33,397 bases of DNA. It comes from a virus. The stretch spans positions 1 through 33,397 of IMG/VR virus record IMGVR_UViG_3300003322_000890; one strand, given 5' to 3'. Positions 1-7,446 of the stretch are shown here, piece after piece. Each line of letters begins with the position of its first letter. Position 1 is the first letter of the stretch. Below the pieces are notes generated by a model. It saw only the letters and a list, made by a program, of their open reading frames with translations. It was not told the DNA's origin and made no database searches. Position numbers and translations under genes: made by a program.

Positions 1-920
1 GTGATGGCCTGTGTGAATGGGATGGTGTAGCTACCCAGTGCACTTGGTGGTGCACCGATCGTGGTAGTCGAGTTCACCCCAATGTTGACCCAATTCGAGG
101 CGGTACCACCAGCATTGGCATTGCCAGAGATGTCACACTTGGCACACCTGATTTCACCGCCTGTGCTTGTCTTGATAGTCCAAGCTGCCAGGAGCGTGTT
201 GGCATCAGACATGATGATGGTCGGAAACTCCAGCAGGTTGCCGTTATCGCCGGCTGCATCATCAAGGATCACTGAGACACCAACCACACGCGCAATGCTG
301 GTGATGTTGTTCGCGCCATCACGTGTGATGCTATAGCGTCGGTAGATAATGCCGCCGTCTGATGGGTTGGTGGTAACAATCAAGCCGTGGAAGCAATCAC
401 GAGCAGCATCATAGACAATATCGCCGCGCACCAAGAAGCCTTCACCGCCAACAATCCCGGTATTGTCCTGCCACGTTTGGCCTTGGTCATTCGAGAAGAC
501 AAAGTAGCACTGGCGTGTGTTGCCGTTATAGCGCTGGGCATAGATCACAACCTTGCCGTACTGATCGACGACACACGCACCTTTGACCGCTGCCCAGCTA
601 AAGCCATCAGGTGATAGATCATTCGTGACTGTGGTGTTGAAGTTGGCAACAGTCGCTGTGCCGAGCTGTGGATTGCTTGGAGCACCACCCACAATGACAA
701 TCGGGATTGGCGTACCACCAGCAACCGGGCCAGACCCATACACAACAGGCACAGGCACGTTGCCTTGGGTTGGTCGACCATCGCTCACCACAACCACAGG
801 CTGACATGGACCGGCTAGCGTTGGACGGCCATCACTCACAATGGTTACACGCAGCGCTGGCCCGCCATCAGGCGGCGCGCTGCTGTTCGCTATCGGTTGT
901 GCTGGCCCACCTTGGGTCAT
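1..920 (-). CDS. Asp-box (sialidase/BNR-like) tail or receptor-binding protein, 3' end cut off by window edge
   Basis: An open frame starts at the ATG at 918-920 and runs off the left edge without a stop (at least 306 residues). Its ATG overlaps the stop of the upstream gene as ATGA, which supports translational coupling. The N-terminus has two copies of a VSDGRPT segment (about residues 32-53), rich in Pro, Gly and Val. A globular part follows with an Asp-box SNDQGQTW (encoded at 471-494), the signature of BNR/sialidase beta-propeller blades. Asp-box propellers occur in phage tail fibres and glycan-binding virion proteins. Its place at the distal end of the late operon, next to glycosyltransferases, fits a surface-exposed adsorption or glycan-binding role, but that role is inferred. 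Only one Asp-box is visible, so enzymatic sialidase activity is not claimed. Confidence 0.7.
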   Translation of the reverse strand, partial: MTQGGPAQPIANSSAPPDGGPALRVTIVSDGRPTLAGPCQPVVVVSDGRPTQGNVPVPVVYGSGPVAGGTPIPIVIVGGAPSNPQLGTATVANFNTTVTNDLSPDGFSWAAVKGACVVDQYGKVVIYAQRYNGNTRQCYFVFSNDQGQTWQDNTGIVGGEGFLVRGDIVYDAARDCFHGLIVTTNPSDGGIIYRRYSITRDGANNITSIARVVGVSVILDDAAGDNGNLLEFPTIIMSDANTLLAAWTIKTSTGGEIRCAKCDISGNANAGGTASNWVNIGVNSTTTIGAPPSALGSYTIPFTQAI

Positions 921-1216
921 CGCTTTTGCTCCCAACGCCGGATAAGCACGGTTACACTCGATAAGGCTGGCCACAAGAGCGGTATCAGCCACGGTTCAAT
1001 GGGGCCAAACAGACCAACCAGCACCGCAACAGGAAAGGCTATCCACATCGACACACAGAAGATGCACTGAATGCCTTCACGCAGGTTGCTGCCTTCTGGT
1101 GTACTCTCACGCAGTCGAGTAAACATCTTAAATGGCCCGGTTTCCTCGGCAATCATCTTGGCGAGACGGTATACAGCCAGTGCTGCAATTGCAAATATGA
1201 ACCACATAATCACCAC
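917..1216 (-). CDS. DUF1360-like small membrane protein
   Basis: This 99-residue protein has a hydrophobic N-terminal segment (about residues 4-16), a central stretch with GPF, LRE and a CIFC cysteine pair, and a C-terminal hydrophobic region with one or two possible membrane spans. The pattern hydrophobic-YRLAKMI-GPF-R-CxxC-xxW resembles the DUF1360 family of phage and Bacillus membrane proteins. The function of that family is unknown to me. The start is uncertain: GTG at 1216, GTG at 1213 (overlapping the upstream stop as GTGA) and ATG at 1207 are all possible. It lies between a glycosyltransferase and the Asp-box protein with short overlaps, so it is part of the late operon. Confidence 0.7.
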   Translation of the reverse strand: MVIMWFIFAIAALAVYRLAKMIAEETGPFKMFTRLRESTPEGSNLREGIQCIFCVSMWIAFPVAVLVGLFGPIEPWLIPLLWPALSSVTVLIRRWEQKR

Positions 1217-2025
1217 GTCTTATGCGCAAATAAAATAACTTCATCACCGACCGTTGCCGTGTTGTGCATGCCCCAACCATCGAATGGCGGGCCTGGATAG
1301 CCCCAATGACCGTGGGTGTGAAACGTCTGCGGTAGCACCACGCGCTCAAAACCTTCATTGATGCATAAATTCAATGTCCACTGCTGCACAGCTATGTGGG
1401 CAAACATTGGAGCGGTATCGAGCCAGCGCTTGAGATAGGCCATCCAGAGCTTAATCCACGTTGCCTTGGTAGCTACCACACAGCCGGCATTACCAATAGG
1501 CGCCTTGTGCTCTTGCCCAAAGTAGGCAAGCGTATCCTCGTGGCTGAGCAGCGGGTGAATGCGCACCAGCTCATTGCCCATCGAATCGCCGCCAAGCTTT
1601 GGCTCGTTCGGTCCTATGCCTACCTGTCCATCCTGCCAATCCTGTAGCCACTGCCATTCATCAGGCGTAAAGCCTCGCTGCATCTTGACATCACCATCGA
1701 TACAGATAATCACTGCATCGTCTGGGCAGTCGAAATATGGCAGCCAGTTGCCGTGCTGAATGCAGCCATTGCCTGGATTGCCAAGGCCACGATCAAGCAT
1801 ACCTTTGGGTATGGTGTAGCACTCAACTCCTTCAATCTCAGCACACGCACCAACCAGGCCAAGCGCCACACAAGCGGATCCAGCATTCCGCTTGAGATAG
1901 TCAAGCGTGCCAATCTCCGCAAGCCGCGCCAGATAGTTCTGGGTCGCTATGGTTGTGATGATGACCGGACGAACACGAGTCCTTGTCTCTGACTGAACAC
2001 GTGTTCGCCGTTGGCTCTGACCCAT
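1210..2025 (-). CDS. GT-A-type glycosyltransferase-like protein
   Basis: This protein has 271 residues from the ATG at 2025. That start has an AGAGG ribosome binding site 8 bases upstream and is preferred over longer upstream frames, which would run deep into the methyltransferase gene. IICIDGDVKM carries a DxD-like metal and nucleotide-sugar motif, typical of GT-A glycosyltransferases. Downstream motifs (GNAGC, HTHGHWGYPGPPFDGWGMHN) suggest a compact single-domain enzyme. The start overlaps the end of the methyltransferase gene by about 79 bases in another frame. It belongs to a cluster of three glycosyltransferases and one methyltransferase, so a role in glycosylating virion proteins or host surface glycans is plausible. 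The substrate is unknown. Confidence 0.7.
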   Translation of the reverse strand: MGQSQRRTRVQSETRTRVRPVIITTIATQNYLARLAEIGTLDYLKRNAGSACVALGLVGACAEIEGVECYTIPKGMLDRGLGNPGNGCIQHGNWLPYFDCPDDAVIICIDGDVKMQRGFTPDEWQWLQDWQDGQVGIGPNEPKLGGDSMGNELVRIHPLLSHEDTLAYFGQEHKAPIGNAGCVVATKATWIKLWMAYLKRWLDTAPMFAHIAVQQWTLNLCINEGFERVVLPQTFHTHGHWGYPGPPFDGWGMHNTATVGDEVILFAHKTW

Positions 2026-2516
2026 TGCGTTGCCTCTGTATCTAAGACCCAACCACGAAGACCCAACAGATTGACCCAATACGCTTGTGGCTGACAATTA
2101 ACGTGATGATGACCAGGAAAGCCAGGCGGCGCGGCTGTTAAGAACAGCACGCGACCGCCGTCAAAGGTCGCAAGGTAGTTATCCTGATAGTCAGCCTCAA
2201 CATGCTCAACAAACTCAGTGCACCAGATAAGATCGAACGCTTCAGCAATCAGCGGTTCTTTGGTGTAATCGTGGGTATAAATAACGCCTTCAACGGCAAC
2301 ATATGGATCGCCATCGATGCCGAGCACCTCAAGCCCCCACTCTTGCGCCAGTCGCACCATGCCACCAGGCCCACAGCCGACATCAAGCATTGAGCGAACA
2401 TTGAACCGCCTAATCAGATAGAGCAGTGTTTGAGCATCCATGTTGGTGTTCCCGAAATGTCCACCAAGATGCTCAGGTAGTGTTCGCTCTTCTGCTGTCA
2501 GTGGTTGGTCGGTCAC
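1947..2516 (-). CDS. class I SAM-dependent methyltransferase
   Basis: MLDVGCGPGG is a standard SAM-binding motif I. It is followed by an acidic residue at the end of strand 2 (VLGIDGDPY) and the motif IV-like FDLIWCTEFVEHV, which is typical of UbiE/Methyltransf_11-type small-molecule or sugar methyltransferases. I place the start at GTG 2516, where GGAG sits 8 bases upstream, giving 189 residues. A longer ATG start at 2555 exists but has a weaker ribosome binding site and overlaps the preceding small gene more. Among glycosyltransferases in the late operon, it may cap or modify sugars. The substrate cannot be read from the sequence. Confidence 0.82.
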   Translation of the reverse strand: MTDQPLTAEERTLPEHLGGHFGNTNMDAQTLLYLIRRFNVRSMLDVGCGPGGMVRLAQEWGLEVLGIDGDPYVAVEGVIYTHDYTKEPLIAEAFDLIWCTEFVEHVEADYQDNYLATFDGGRVLFLTAAPPGFPGHHHVNCQPQAYWVNLLGLRGWVLDTEATQWVRANGEHVFSQRQGLVFVRSSSQP

Positions 2517-2646
2517 GTAGTTTTCTCCGATGCTTGCGGGCTGCGATGGCGCCACGTGTTTGGCTGAGTGGTTTGGTCTGGTACTCTCTATCGCGTTTTC
2601 GCTGTTGTGCTAGCCGCCACTGAAGCCGCTGTTGCTGGCTGGCCAT
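2473..2646 (-). CDS. small basic hypothetical protein
   Basis: This is a 57-residue, very Arg/Gln/Lys-rich peptide with an ATG at 2646 and an AAAGG ribosome binding site 6-7 bases upstream. It is mostly predicted helix and looks nucleic-acid-binding or structural, but I recognise no family. It overlaps the start of the methyltransferase gene by 44 bases. Its first codons sit in the DNA that also carries the left copy of the RKAHGWP-coding repeat, so part of this frame may have arisen when the HNH gene was inserted. It may not be a real gene. Confidence 0.4.
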   Translation of the reverse strand: MASQQQRLQWRLAQQRKRDREYQTKPLSQTRGAIAARKHRRKLRDRPTTDSRRANTT

Positions 2647-2669
2647 CCGTGCGCCTTTCGTTGCATAAA
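2641..2669. repeat. left copy of imperfect direct repeat flanking the HNH gene
   Basis: GGCCATCCGTGCGCC and the following bases resemble 3198-3228 at the other side of the HNH gene. On the minus strand both copies can encode the same peptide, RKAHGWP, with synonymous differences. The right copy is the present C-terminus of the glycosyltransferase. The left copy looks like the pre-insertion end of that gene. Confidence 0.5.
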
Positions 2670-2673
2670 ACCG

Positions 2674-2702
2674 TTGATTTTGGCTTCCCAATGCGATATA
2701 AT
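2674..2702 (+). promoter_or_regulatory. sigma70-type promoter of the HNH/AP2 gene
   Basis: TTGATT (2674-2679), a 17-base spacer and a perfect TATAAT (2697-2702). It faces the HNH gene and is opposite to late-operon transcription, so the inserted gene carries its own promoter. Confidence 0.75.
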
Positions 2703-2720
2703 ACACATAAGGAGAATGCC

Positions 2721-3194
2721 ATGATTACGATTTCAGCTACTCGCGGTATTACTGTTTTGCTTGACGATTGTGATGCTGACTTGCTCGATCGGAGCTGGCA
2801 CGCTACGGCTAAAGGATATATCGCAGCTCGTGCAAAGCCTCGAAAACTTGGAACTGTATATATGCATCGCATCATCTTGGCTCGTATCCTTGGCCGTGAA
2901 CTACTGCCGTCTGAGCAAGTAGATCACATCGATCTGAATAAGAGCAATAACCAGCGTTCCAACTTACGTCTTGCAACCGCTTCTCAAAACCAGCAAAACC
3001 AACTTGTTGATGCTCGATCCAGTACCGGCTATAAAGGTGTTCAGTATCGCAAAGATGTTGGACGCTATCGTGCTCGATTAGACAAGCAACACCTTGGATA
3101 CTTTGAAAGTCCTATCGCCGCCGCACTTGCCTATAATCGCGCCGCTATCGCTGCCTATGGTGAGTTTGCTCAACTAAACAATGTTTCCGAATAA
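2721..3194 (+). CDS. HNH endonuclease with AP2-like DNA-binding domain (free-standing homing type)
   Basis: This protein has 157 residues from the ATG at 2721, with AAGGAGA 6-9 bases upstream. The central part (QVDHIDLNKSNNQRSNLRLAT) is a classic HNH_3 core with the D-H pair and the N-x-R-x-x-NLR helix. The C-terminal part (STGYKGVQYRKDVGRYRARL...HLGYFESPIAAALAYNRAA) matches an AP2 DNA-binding domain. Such HNH-AP2 proteins are mobile homing endonucleases common in phages. It lies on the strand opposite the late operon, has its own promoter and lower GC than its neighbours, and is flanked by an imperfect direct repeat. Its 3' end overlaps the 3' end of the glycosyltransferase gene by 25 bases. 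All of this points to a recent insertion. Confidence 0.92.
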   Translation: MITISATRGITVLLDDCDADLLDRSWHATAKGYIAARAKPRKLGTVYMHRIILARILGRELLPSEQVDHIDLNKSNNQRSNLRLATASQNQQNQLVDARSSTGYKGVQYRKDVGRYRARLDKQHLGYFESPIAAALAYNRAAIAAYGEFAQLNNVSE

Positions 3195-3832
3195 GGCGGC
3201 CATCCATGCGCTTTGCGCCATTCATAAATCTGATGATCACGATCTGCGCGCTGGCGTCCTTCCTGATAAACCTGATCGTCAACTCCTCCAAAATATGGGT
3301 GATCATGGTAAAGAGTGGCCCATGGAGCCTTCACGTAAACACCATCCTGGATTGCGCGTTGACACAATTCTGTGTCCCCATAGTTGTGATCGTAAATTGT
3401 CGGCCAGCCACCATACCGCTCAAGCAAGCCACGATGGATCAAAAAGTGACAGCTATGCCCAGTCTCGTGATGGCCATCGTTGAAGCCAACCATGCCTATG
3501 CCGTCGCCAAAGGTTTCCTGGTAGGCTGCCACTGCTCTGGCTAGCCAATGCTGGCCAGGCAGTAAGTCATTGGCGAGATTGACGATGAGCGGTGTATCAC
3601 GCTCTACCATCGACATTGCCAGAGCATTCCAATACGTCATGCGATCGGTTTCAAAGCCAATACACGCCACTCGCGTTGGGTCAAGATGTTGAGCAATGGG
3701 GCGAATATCTTGCCGCGTCCCAACACAGATCATTGCCCAATCCTGATAGCCGGCCGTGCCAAGCAATCGCTTCACATTGCGTGCTGTCTGCTCTGGCCGG
3801 CCTCGACATGGCATGATGGCTACAACGTTCAC
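3170..3832 (-). CDS. glycosyltransferase-like protein (GT2/GT-A fold)
   Basis: The protein has 220 residues. The N-terminus (VVAIMPCRGRPEQTARNVKRLL) has the GT-A start pattern for nucleotide binding. NLANDLLPG replaces the usual DxD with ND, and YDHNYGDTELCQRA resembles the acceptor-side ED motif. Late-operon phage glycosyltransferases of this type are common, but substrate and target are unknown. The C-terminal residues after RKAHGWP are encoded inside the inserted HNH cassette, so this protein's tail was probably rewritten by the insertion. It overlaps the upstream gene by 4 bases. Confidence 0.7.
   Translation of the reverse strand: MNVVAIMPCRGRPEQTARNVKRLLGTAGYQDWAMICVGTRQDIRPIAQHLDPTRVACIGFETDRMTYWNALAMSMVERDTPLIVNLANDLLPGQHWLARAVAAYQETFGDGIGMVGFNDGHHETGHSCHFLIHRGLLERYGGWPTIYDHNYGDTELCQRAIQDGVYVKAPWATLYHDHPYFGGVDDQVYQEGRQRADRDHQIYEWRKAHGWPPYSETLFS
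3198..3228. repeat. right copy of imperfect direct repeat flanking the HNH gene
   Basis: Partner of 2641-2669. It encodes RKAHGWP near the present C-terminus of the glycosyltransferase. Both copies also share a TTTATG block on the minus strand just upstream. Confidence 0.5.
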
Positions 3833-4125
3833 AGCTTCACCAGCACGCCAGTGTTGATATCACGCCAACGCCCATCTTTATCCTGATGCACATAGCGCAC
3901 ACTTGTATTGGCTGGGCCTGTTGCCTCTTCAATGGCCTTCAAAATGCGCTCAGTTGACCAGGTGCTGACAATGCCTCTCTGGCCTAGATGCGCATCATTT
4001 GCAAGCGGTGTTAAAACAATCTGCGTGCCGTCTGCTTGGTCGCCTAGATGGGCAAGCTCATCGTGCCAAAAAGCAGCATGACCTTCCTTTGTGGCAACCT
4101 TGATGAGTATTCGTTCTCGATACAT
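3829..4125 (-). CDS. hypothetical phage protein
   Basis: A 98-residue protein not assigned to a family. It looks alpha/beta, with a hydrophilic middle (EGHAAFWHDELAHLGDQADG) and a C-terminal RYVHQDKDGRWRD strand. It overlaps the downstream gene by 4 bases and shares the A of its start with the stop of the upstream glycosyltransferase. It is clearly co-translated within the decoration-gene cluster. No function can be proposed beyond that context. Confidence 0.6.
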   Translation of the reverse strand: MYRERILIKVATKEGHAAFWHDELAHLGDQADGTQIVLTPLANDAHLGQRGIVSTWSTERILKAIEEATGPANTSVRYVHQDKDGRWRDINTGVLVKL

Positions 4126-5180
4126 CAGGCTGCCGCCCTTCCGCGTGGCCTCAGCACCTTGGCTGGTGCATCAGGCGTAAGCACGTCGGTTGCCTGCACA
4201 ATCGGCAGCGGCGCCGGCGGTGGCAGTGCTGGGTCAAGCTTTGGCACAATCCGAATCTCGGCACCGATGCTCAGCAGCCAATCAGCCTGTGCTGGTGTGA
4301 CATCGGCATAGCGCCGGCTGGCCGTATTCCCGAGTCGAATGAGCGTGCCAGGTCCAAGGTCATACGGTACCGATGCCTCTTGACCGATGTACTGCACTCG
4401 CACGAGGCCACCAATATCAACCGCCTCGGGTGCTGGCGCGCCTGCGACTGCGATGCCAGCAATCTGGGCTAAGGTTGCATCACCTCCACAACAGCTTGCC
4501 ATTCTGATTACTCCTGTGTCATCGATATACCGTCGCCTGACGATGGCCATCAGCTCGGGATCGCCGCCATAGAAGCGGGTCATCCGATCGCCTTCATAGA
4601 CGCGGTAGACAAAGATCGGTTGGTCGGTGCGATAGCCGCAGATGCCAGCCTTGGCCAGTCGAATATGGAACGCCCAATCTTCCCAAGCATCGCCTTCTTC
4701 GTCGAGGCCACCAACAGCCTTCACCTGGTGCGCTGGTATCAGCGTGGTGATGACGTGCAGGTTGTACTTGGCCATATCGACCTGTACATAGTCTGGCGCA
4801 CCTCTGAGCATCAGCGAGCCGTCACGCTCCTTGGTGTAGGCATTGCCATAGATGTAGCCATACTGGCCTGTGCTGTAGGCTCTCAGCAAGTGCTCAAGGC
4901 CACGTGGCAGCAGGTAATCATCAGCATCAAGGAAGGTAATAAAGTAGCCACTGGCCAGCGCCACGCCGCGGTTGCGCGCGGCAGCTGGGCCGAGCCGCTC
5001 ACCTGTCGACTGCAAGACCGTCACACCAGGCATTGGCGCGATCTGGGCATCCCCATCACCAACCACGATGGTTTCAATTGGCCCAACGCTCTGCCACTTG
5101 GTTGAAGCTGCTGCCACACGGCAATGCTCAGCGTGGCGTGGTCCTACGGGTATGATGACTGAGACAAGTGGCTGGGTCAT
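4125..5180 (-). CDS. family 2 glycosyltransferase fused to a C-terminal phage domain
   Basis: The protein has 351 residues. Residues 1-220 form a family 2 glycosyltransferase: VSVIIPV at the N-terminus, GPAAARNRG, the FLDADD metal-binding motif at 84-88, and EDW at 167-169 as the likely catalytic base region. From about residue 227 the sequence changes to MASCCGG and a second domain ending in Pro/Ala-rich linkers. The second domain begins with a Met and resembles a stand-alone small phage protein, so a gene fusion is likely. The second domain could anchor the enzyme to, or be a part of, the virion. The domain boundary is visible; the anchoring role is inference. Confidence 0.82.
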   Translation of the reverse strand: MTQPLVSVIIPVGPRHAEHCRVAAASTKWQSVGPIETIVVGDGDAQIAPMPGVTVLQSTGERLGPAAARNRGVALASGYFITFLDADDYLLPRGLEHLLRAYSTGQYGYIYGNAYTKERDGSLMLRGAPDYVQVDMAKYNLHVITTLIPAHQVKAVGGLDEEGDAWEDWAFHIRLAKAGICGYRTDQPIFVYRVYEGDRMTRFYGGDPELMAIVRRRYIDDTGVIRMASCCGGDATLAQIAGIAVAGAPAPEAVDIGGLVRVQYIGQEASVPYDLGPGTLIRLGNTASRRYADVTPAQADWLLSIGAEIRIVPKLDPALPPPAPLPIVQATDVLTPDAPAKVLRPRGRAAA

Positions 5181-5608
5181 CGCATCACCGCCTGCCAGAT
5201 GCCATAGGCCGAGAGCGTGAGCATGAACAGAAGGCCAAGCGCTAAGCCAATGGCTATCTGAGCAATGATTGGCAGATTATTTGATGCTCGGCTACTCTCA
5301 AGCTCAAATATGCGCTTACTGAGATCGGAAGTGCGAGCCAGAACATTCTGACGTTCTTGCATCACCCACTCATAGGTCACCAGCCATTGGCCATTCATGA
5401 AGTAGACTGGCCAATTGGGTAGTGTGCGCTCAGTCAGGAGTCGATCGACCTCTTTGCGAACATAAATGCGCACATCGTCAGGCACTTCAGGAAAAGTTTC
5501 AGCATCGATTACGGTTTCATCAGGCTCAGGAATGAACATACCCCCATACATCTTGTATGGTTCAAGGTCTGGAAGCCTGTCACCAGGTCGATAAAAACCT
5601 TCTGACAT
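5177..5608 (-). CDS. coiled-coil protein with C-terminal membrane anchor
   Basis: The protein has 143 residues. An acidic, Pro-rich N-terminal half is followed by a predicted coiled coil (about residues 83-108, EWVMQERQNVLARTSDLSKRIFELES is the core region). A single hydrophobic span follows near the C-terminus (IIAQIAIGLALGLLFMLTL), then a short basic tail. The start overlaps the previous stop as TAATG, and the end overlaps the glycosyltransferase start. The layout coiled coil plus C-terminal anchor could suit a spanin-like or membrane-tethering role, but no lysis gene is recognisable beside it. I leave the function open. Confidence 0.6.
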   Translation of the reverse strand: MSEGFYRPGDRLPDLEPYKMYGGMFIPEPDETVIDAETFPEVPDDVRIYVRKEVDRLLTERTLPNWPVYFMNGQWLVTYEWVMQERQNVLARTSDLSKRIFELESSRASNNLPIIAQIAIGLALGLLFMLTLSAYGIWQAVMR

Positions 5609-5913
5609 TACCGGCCTGCCTTTCCGCGCCCAACGGGCACGACTGGTAAGCCTTGGTCGATGCGCTGCTGCTGGCTCTGCTGGAAGGTGTTAACCCGAGT
5701 GATGGCCTCAAGCTCCTCACGCTGCAAGCGCTCCATGTTTTCTCGGGCTGTGCCGGTGATGCGCTCCCAGTAAACTTCAGTGCCGACTAGCCAGCGAACA
5801 AAGGTATGCCCGTAATCGTCTTCTGCGATCTGCTTAATGTCGGCTGACTGAATGACCAACGTGCGGTCTTCTGGTGTACCTTTTCTCGGTTTAATTGTGA
5901 AGGTGCATAACAT
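5608..5913 (-). CDS. hypothetical protein downstream of RNA element 1
   Basis: The protein has 101 residues from the ATG at 5913, with GGAGAG 5 bases upstream. The N-terminus is beta-rich (CTFTIKPRKG, RTLVIQSADIKQIAED), and the C-terminal third is a charged helix that ends in a basic, Gly-rich tail. No family is recognised. It is the first gene after the capsid gene. The gap between them holds a conserved structured RNA whose loop can pair with this gene's ribosome binding site region, so its expression is probably set apart from that of the capsid. Confidence 0.6.
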   Translation of the reverse strand: MLCTFTIKPRKGTPEDRTLVIQSADIKQIAEDDYGHTFVRWLVGTEVYWERITGTARENMERLQREELEAITRVNTFQQSQQQRIDQGLPVVPVGRGKAGR

Positions 5914-5918
5914 TGCTG

Positions 5919-6008
5919 CTCTCCTTTACAGCCTCCAGTAAATTGGTCAGATGTGGAGCGTTGCGGCTGGAGAGTCCGCTGTTCGGTTGCAAGCCTAGCC
6001 CCACATCT
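5919..6008 (-). ncRNA. structured RNA element 1 (candidate cis-regulator, shared with 12721-12809)
   Basis: Read on the minus strand, stem P1 is an 11-bp helix (6008-5998 with 5959-5949, one G-U). Inside it are the conserved UAGGCUUGCAACCGAA and stem P2 (GCGG/CCGC) with a loop containing CUCUCCAG. Downstream, 5942-5925 forms a second hairpin (UUUAC/GUAAA) with loop UGGAGGCU, directly followed by the GGAGAG ribosome binding site (5924-5919). CUCCAG in the P2 loop can pair with CUGGAG of the second hairpin, and CUCUCC with the GGAGAG itself. The element starts 14 bases after the capsid stop codon. The same architecture recurs at 12721-12809. I recognise no known RNA family. Confidence 0.7.
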
Positions 6009-6021
6009 CTGCGTAATCCGC

Positions 6022-7434
6022 CTAATTGCCTCGACTATTTGGATAGAAGTACGGCAGTGGCGTATTGACAAGACCACCATTAACGAAGTAGGTCTCATCA
6101 GGTAGCGCATCGCGCTCGTGAATGCTGATGGTGTAGCGCAGGTTCTGCATCTTGGCAGCCAGGAACGGTGTCATCAGAATGAGCCGCGGCCGCTCGATAA
6201 TCTCTACGCTGACACAGGTGTGGGTTGGGCTCTGTCGAACCTGAAGGAACCGGCCATTTTGCAGCACTGAGAAGTAGCCGCTCGGTGCCATCTTGGCTGC
6301 CGCTGCAATGGCCTGCTCATTAAAGCTGAAGTACTCCCAGAACAGCGTGGGCTCACCATTCGCGGTTAGCGGCAGGAAGTACACATCACTCTGGTAGTTG
6401 CCAACCACACCGCCGGCTGCTGGTGTCTCGGTGATCATGTCGTCGACAATCACTTCGTACCGCTTGCCTTCGATGAGCAGGTACTTGCCTTGGCGCATGT
6501 CATCGCGCATCTTGGTCGCTTCCTCAAGCGACTGCGTGCGGATAACCGTGTTGACACCACAGCCCGATGTGGCGTACACACACGGCCAGATGTTGGTCAT
6601 TGCCCAGAAGGCGCCATAGCGCATCGTCAGTGCCCACTTGACCTCAAAGCCAAGCTGCTCGGCAAGCCGCTCAAGGTTCGTGACGATGTTGGCAATCACG
6701 CTGTAGACAGTTGACCCGCTGGTGGTGACATTCGTACCGTTGAAGTCGTACACAATGCTGTCAGCCGCTGGGCAAAGCGTGCCAGTCACAGCATCGCGCT
6801 TGCCAGTCGACACAAGCAGATCCAGACCGCGGTACTGCATCCAGCCTTGGCTGCCAGCTGTCACCTGTGGGTTGCCGGTATAGATGTAGCGGCTGTAGTC
6901 TCGGAAATATCCGGTGTACAGCTCGGCCATCTTCTTTTCGGCTTCGGTCTGAAGCGCGCGGCCCCAGTCAATGGGCGCGGGCGCGTTGTTCTGACCCATA
7001 TCCGGGTTGCCAAACAACACGTTGTCAGTGAACTCACCACGGTTGATGATCTGGCCGGCATACTTGATGTTGAGCACCTGGCTCTCACGACCTTGCTGCC
7101 CAAACGGGTGCTGCTGTCGGCAGGCCTTGAACTGTCCAACCACTGGCCACGACGCACAGGCGGCTGTTGGCTCGCTACCAGTCGAGGATGTGAGGCCAGT
7201 CAGAATGGCAAAGATCTCATTGGTATCAATCGACGGCCGTACCGGAATGCGACCCGACAGGCCGCGCGGCATGATCGTCGCGTTGACAACCTGCTTATTG
7301 AGGCCAGGCGTAGCCAGTAGGCCACCAGGCCCGTGGAGTTGGGCGCCCGCTGTTGTGCCAGCGTCCTTAAAGCTGGCGGCCATCAGATTCAGCATCTGCA
7401 TAGCTTGCGGGGTCAGTGACAAGGTTGGTTCCAT
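6022..7434 (-). CDS. major capsid protein
   Basis: The protein has 470 residues. It directly follows the protease-scaffold gene, is long, and has the mixed beta-rich composition of HK97-fold capsid proteins. Its C-terminus (FVNGGLVNTPLPYFYPN) resembles the P-domain end of phage coat proteins that follow fused protease-scaffold genes. The N-terminal 33 residues form a helix-rich extension ending at the peptide HGPGGLLATPGL (residues 34-45). That exact peptide also occurs at residues 43-54 of the protease-scaffold protein, which suggests a maturation or binding site. Assignment rests on gene order and the C-terminal pattern, not on a database search. Confidence 0.85.
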   Translation of the reverse strand: MEPTLSLTPQAMQMLNLMAASFKDAGTTAGAQLHGPGGLLATPGLNKQVVNATIMPRGLSGRIPVRPSIDTNEIFAILTGLTSSTGSEPTAACASWPVVGQFKACRQQHPFGQQGRESQVLNIKYAGQIINRGEFTDNVLFGNPDMGQNNAPAPIDWGRALQTEAEKKMAELYTGYFRDYSRYIYTGNPQVTAGSQGWMQYRGLDLLVSTGKRDAVTGTLCPAADSIVYDFNGTNVTTSGSTVYSVIANIVTNLERLAEQLGFEVKWALTMRYGAFWAMTNIWPCVYATSGCGVNTVIRTQSLEEATKMRDDMRQGKYLLIEGKRYEVIVDDMITETPAAGGVVGNYQSDVYFLPLTANGEPTLFWEYFSFNEQAIAAAAKMAPSGYFSVLQNGRFLQVRQSPTHTCVSVEIIERPRLILMTPFLAAKMQNLRYTISIHERDALPDETYFVNGGLVNTPLPYFYPNSRGN

Positions 7435-7446
7435 CGTGCAAGCTCC

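Noticed and set aside
707-964. Plus-strand frame in the left end
   Set aside because: Antisense shadow of the continuous minus-strand Asp-box frame from 920 to the window edge.
5949-6008. Hammerhead, HDV, pistol or twister ribozyme
   Set aside because: I could not place the conserved core of any of these classes in either copy; self-cleavage is not claimed.
5949-6008. Intrinsic terminator of the capsid gene
   Set aside because: No U-tract follows the stem, and the conserved internal sequence is not explained by termination.
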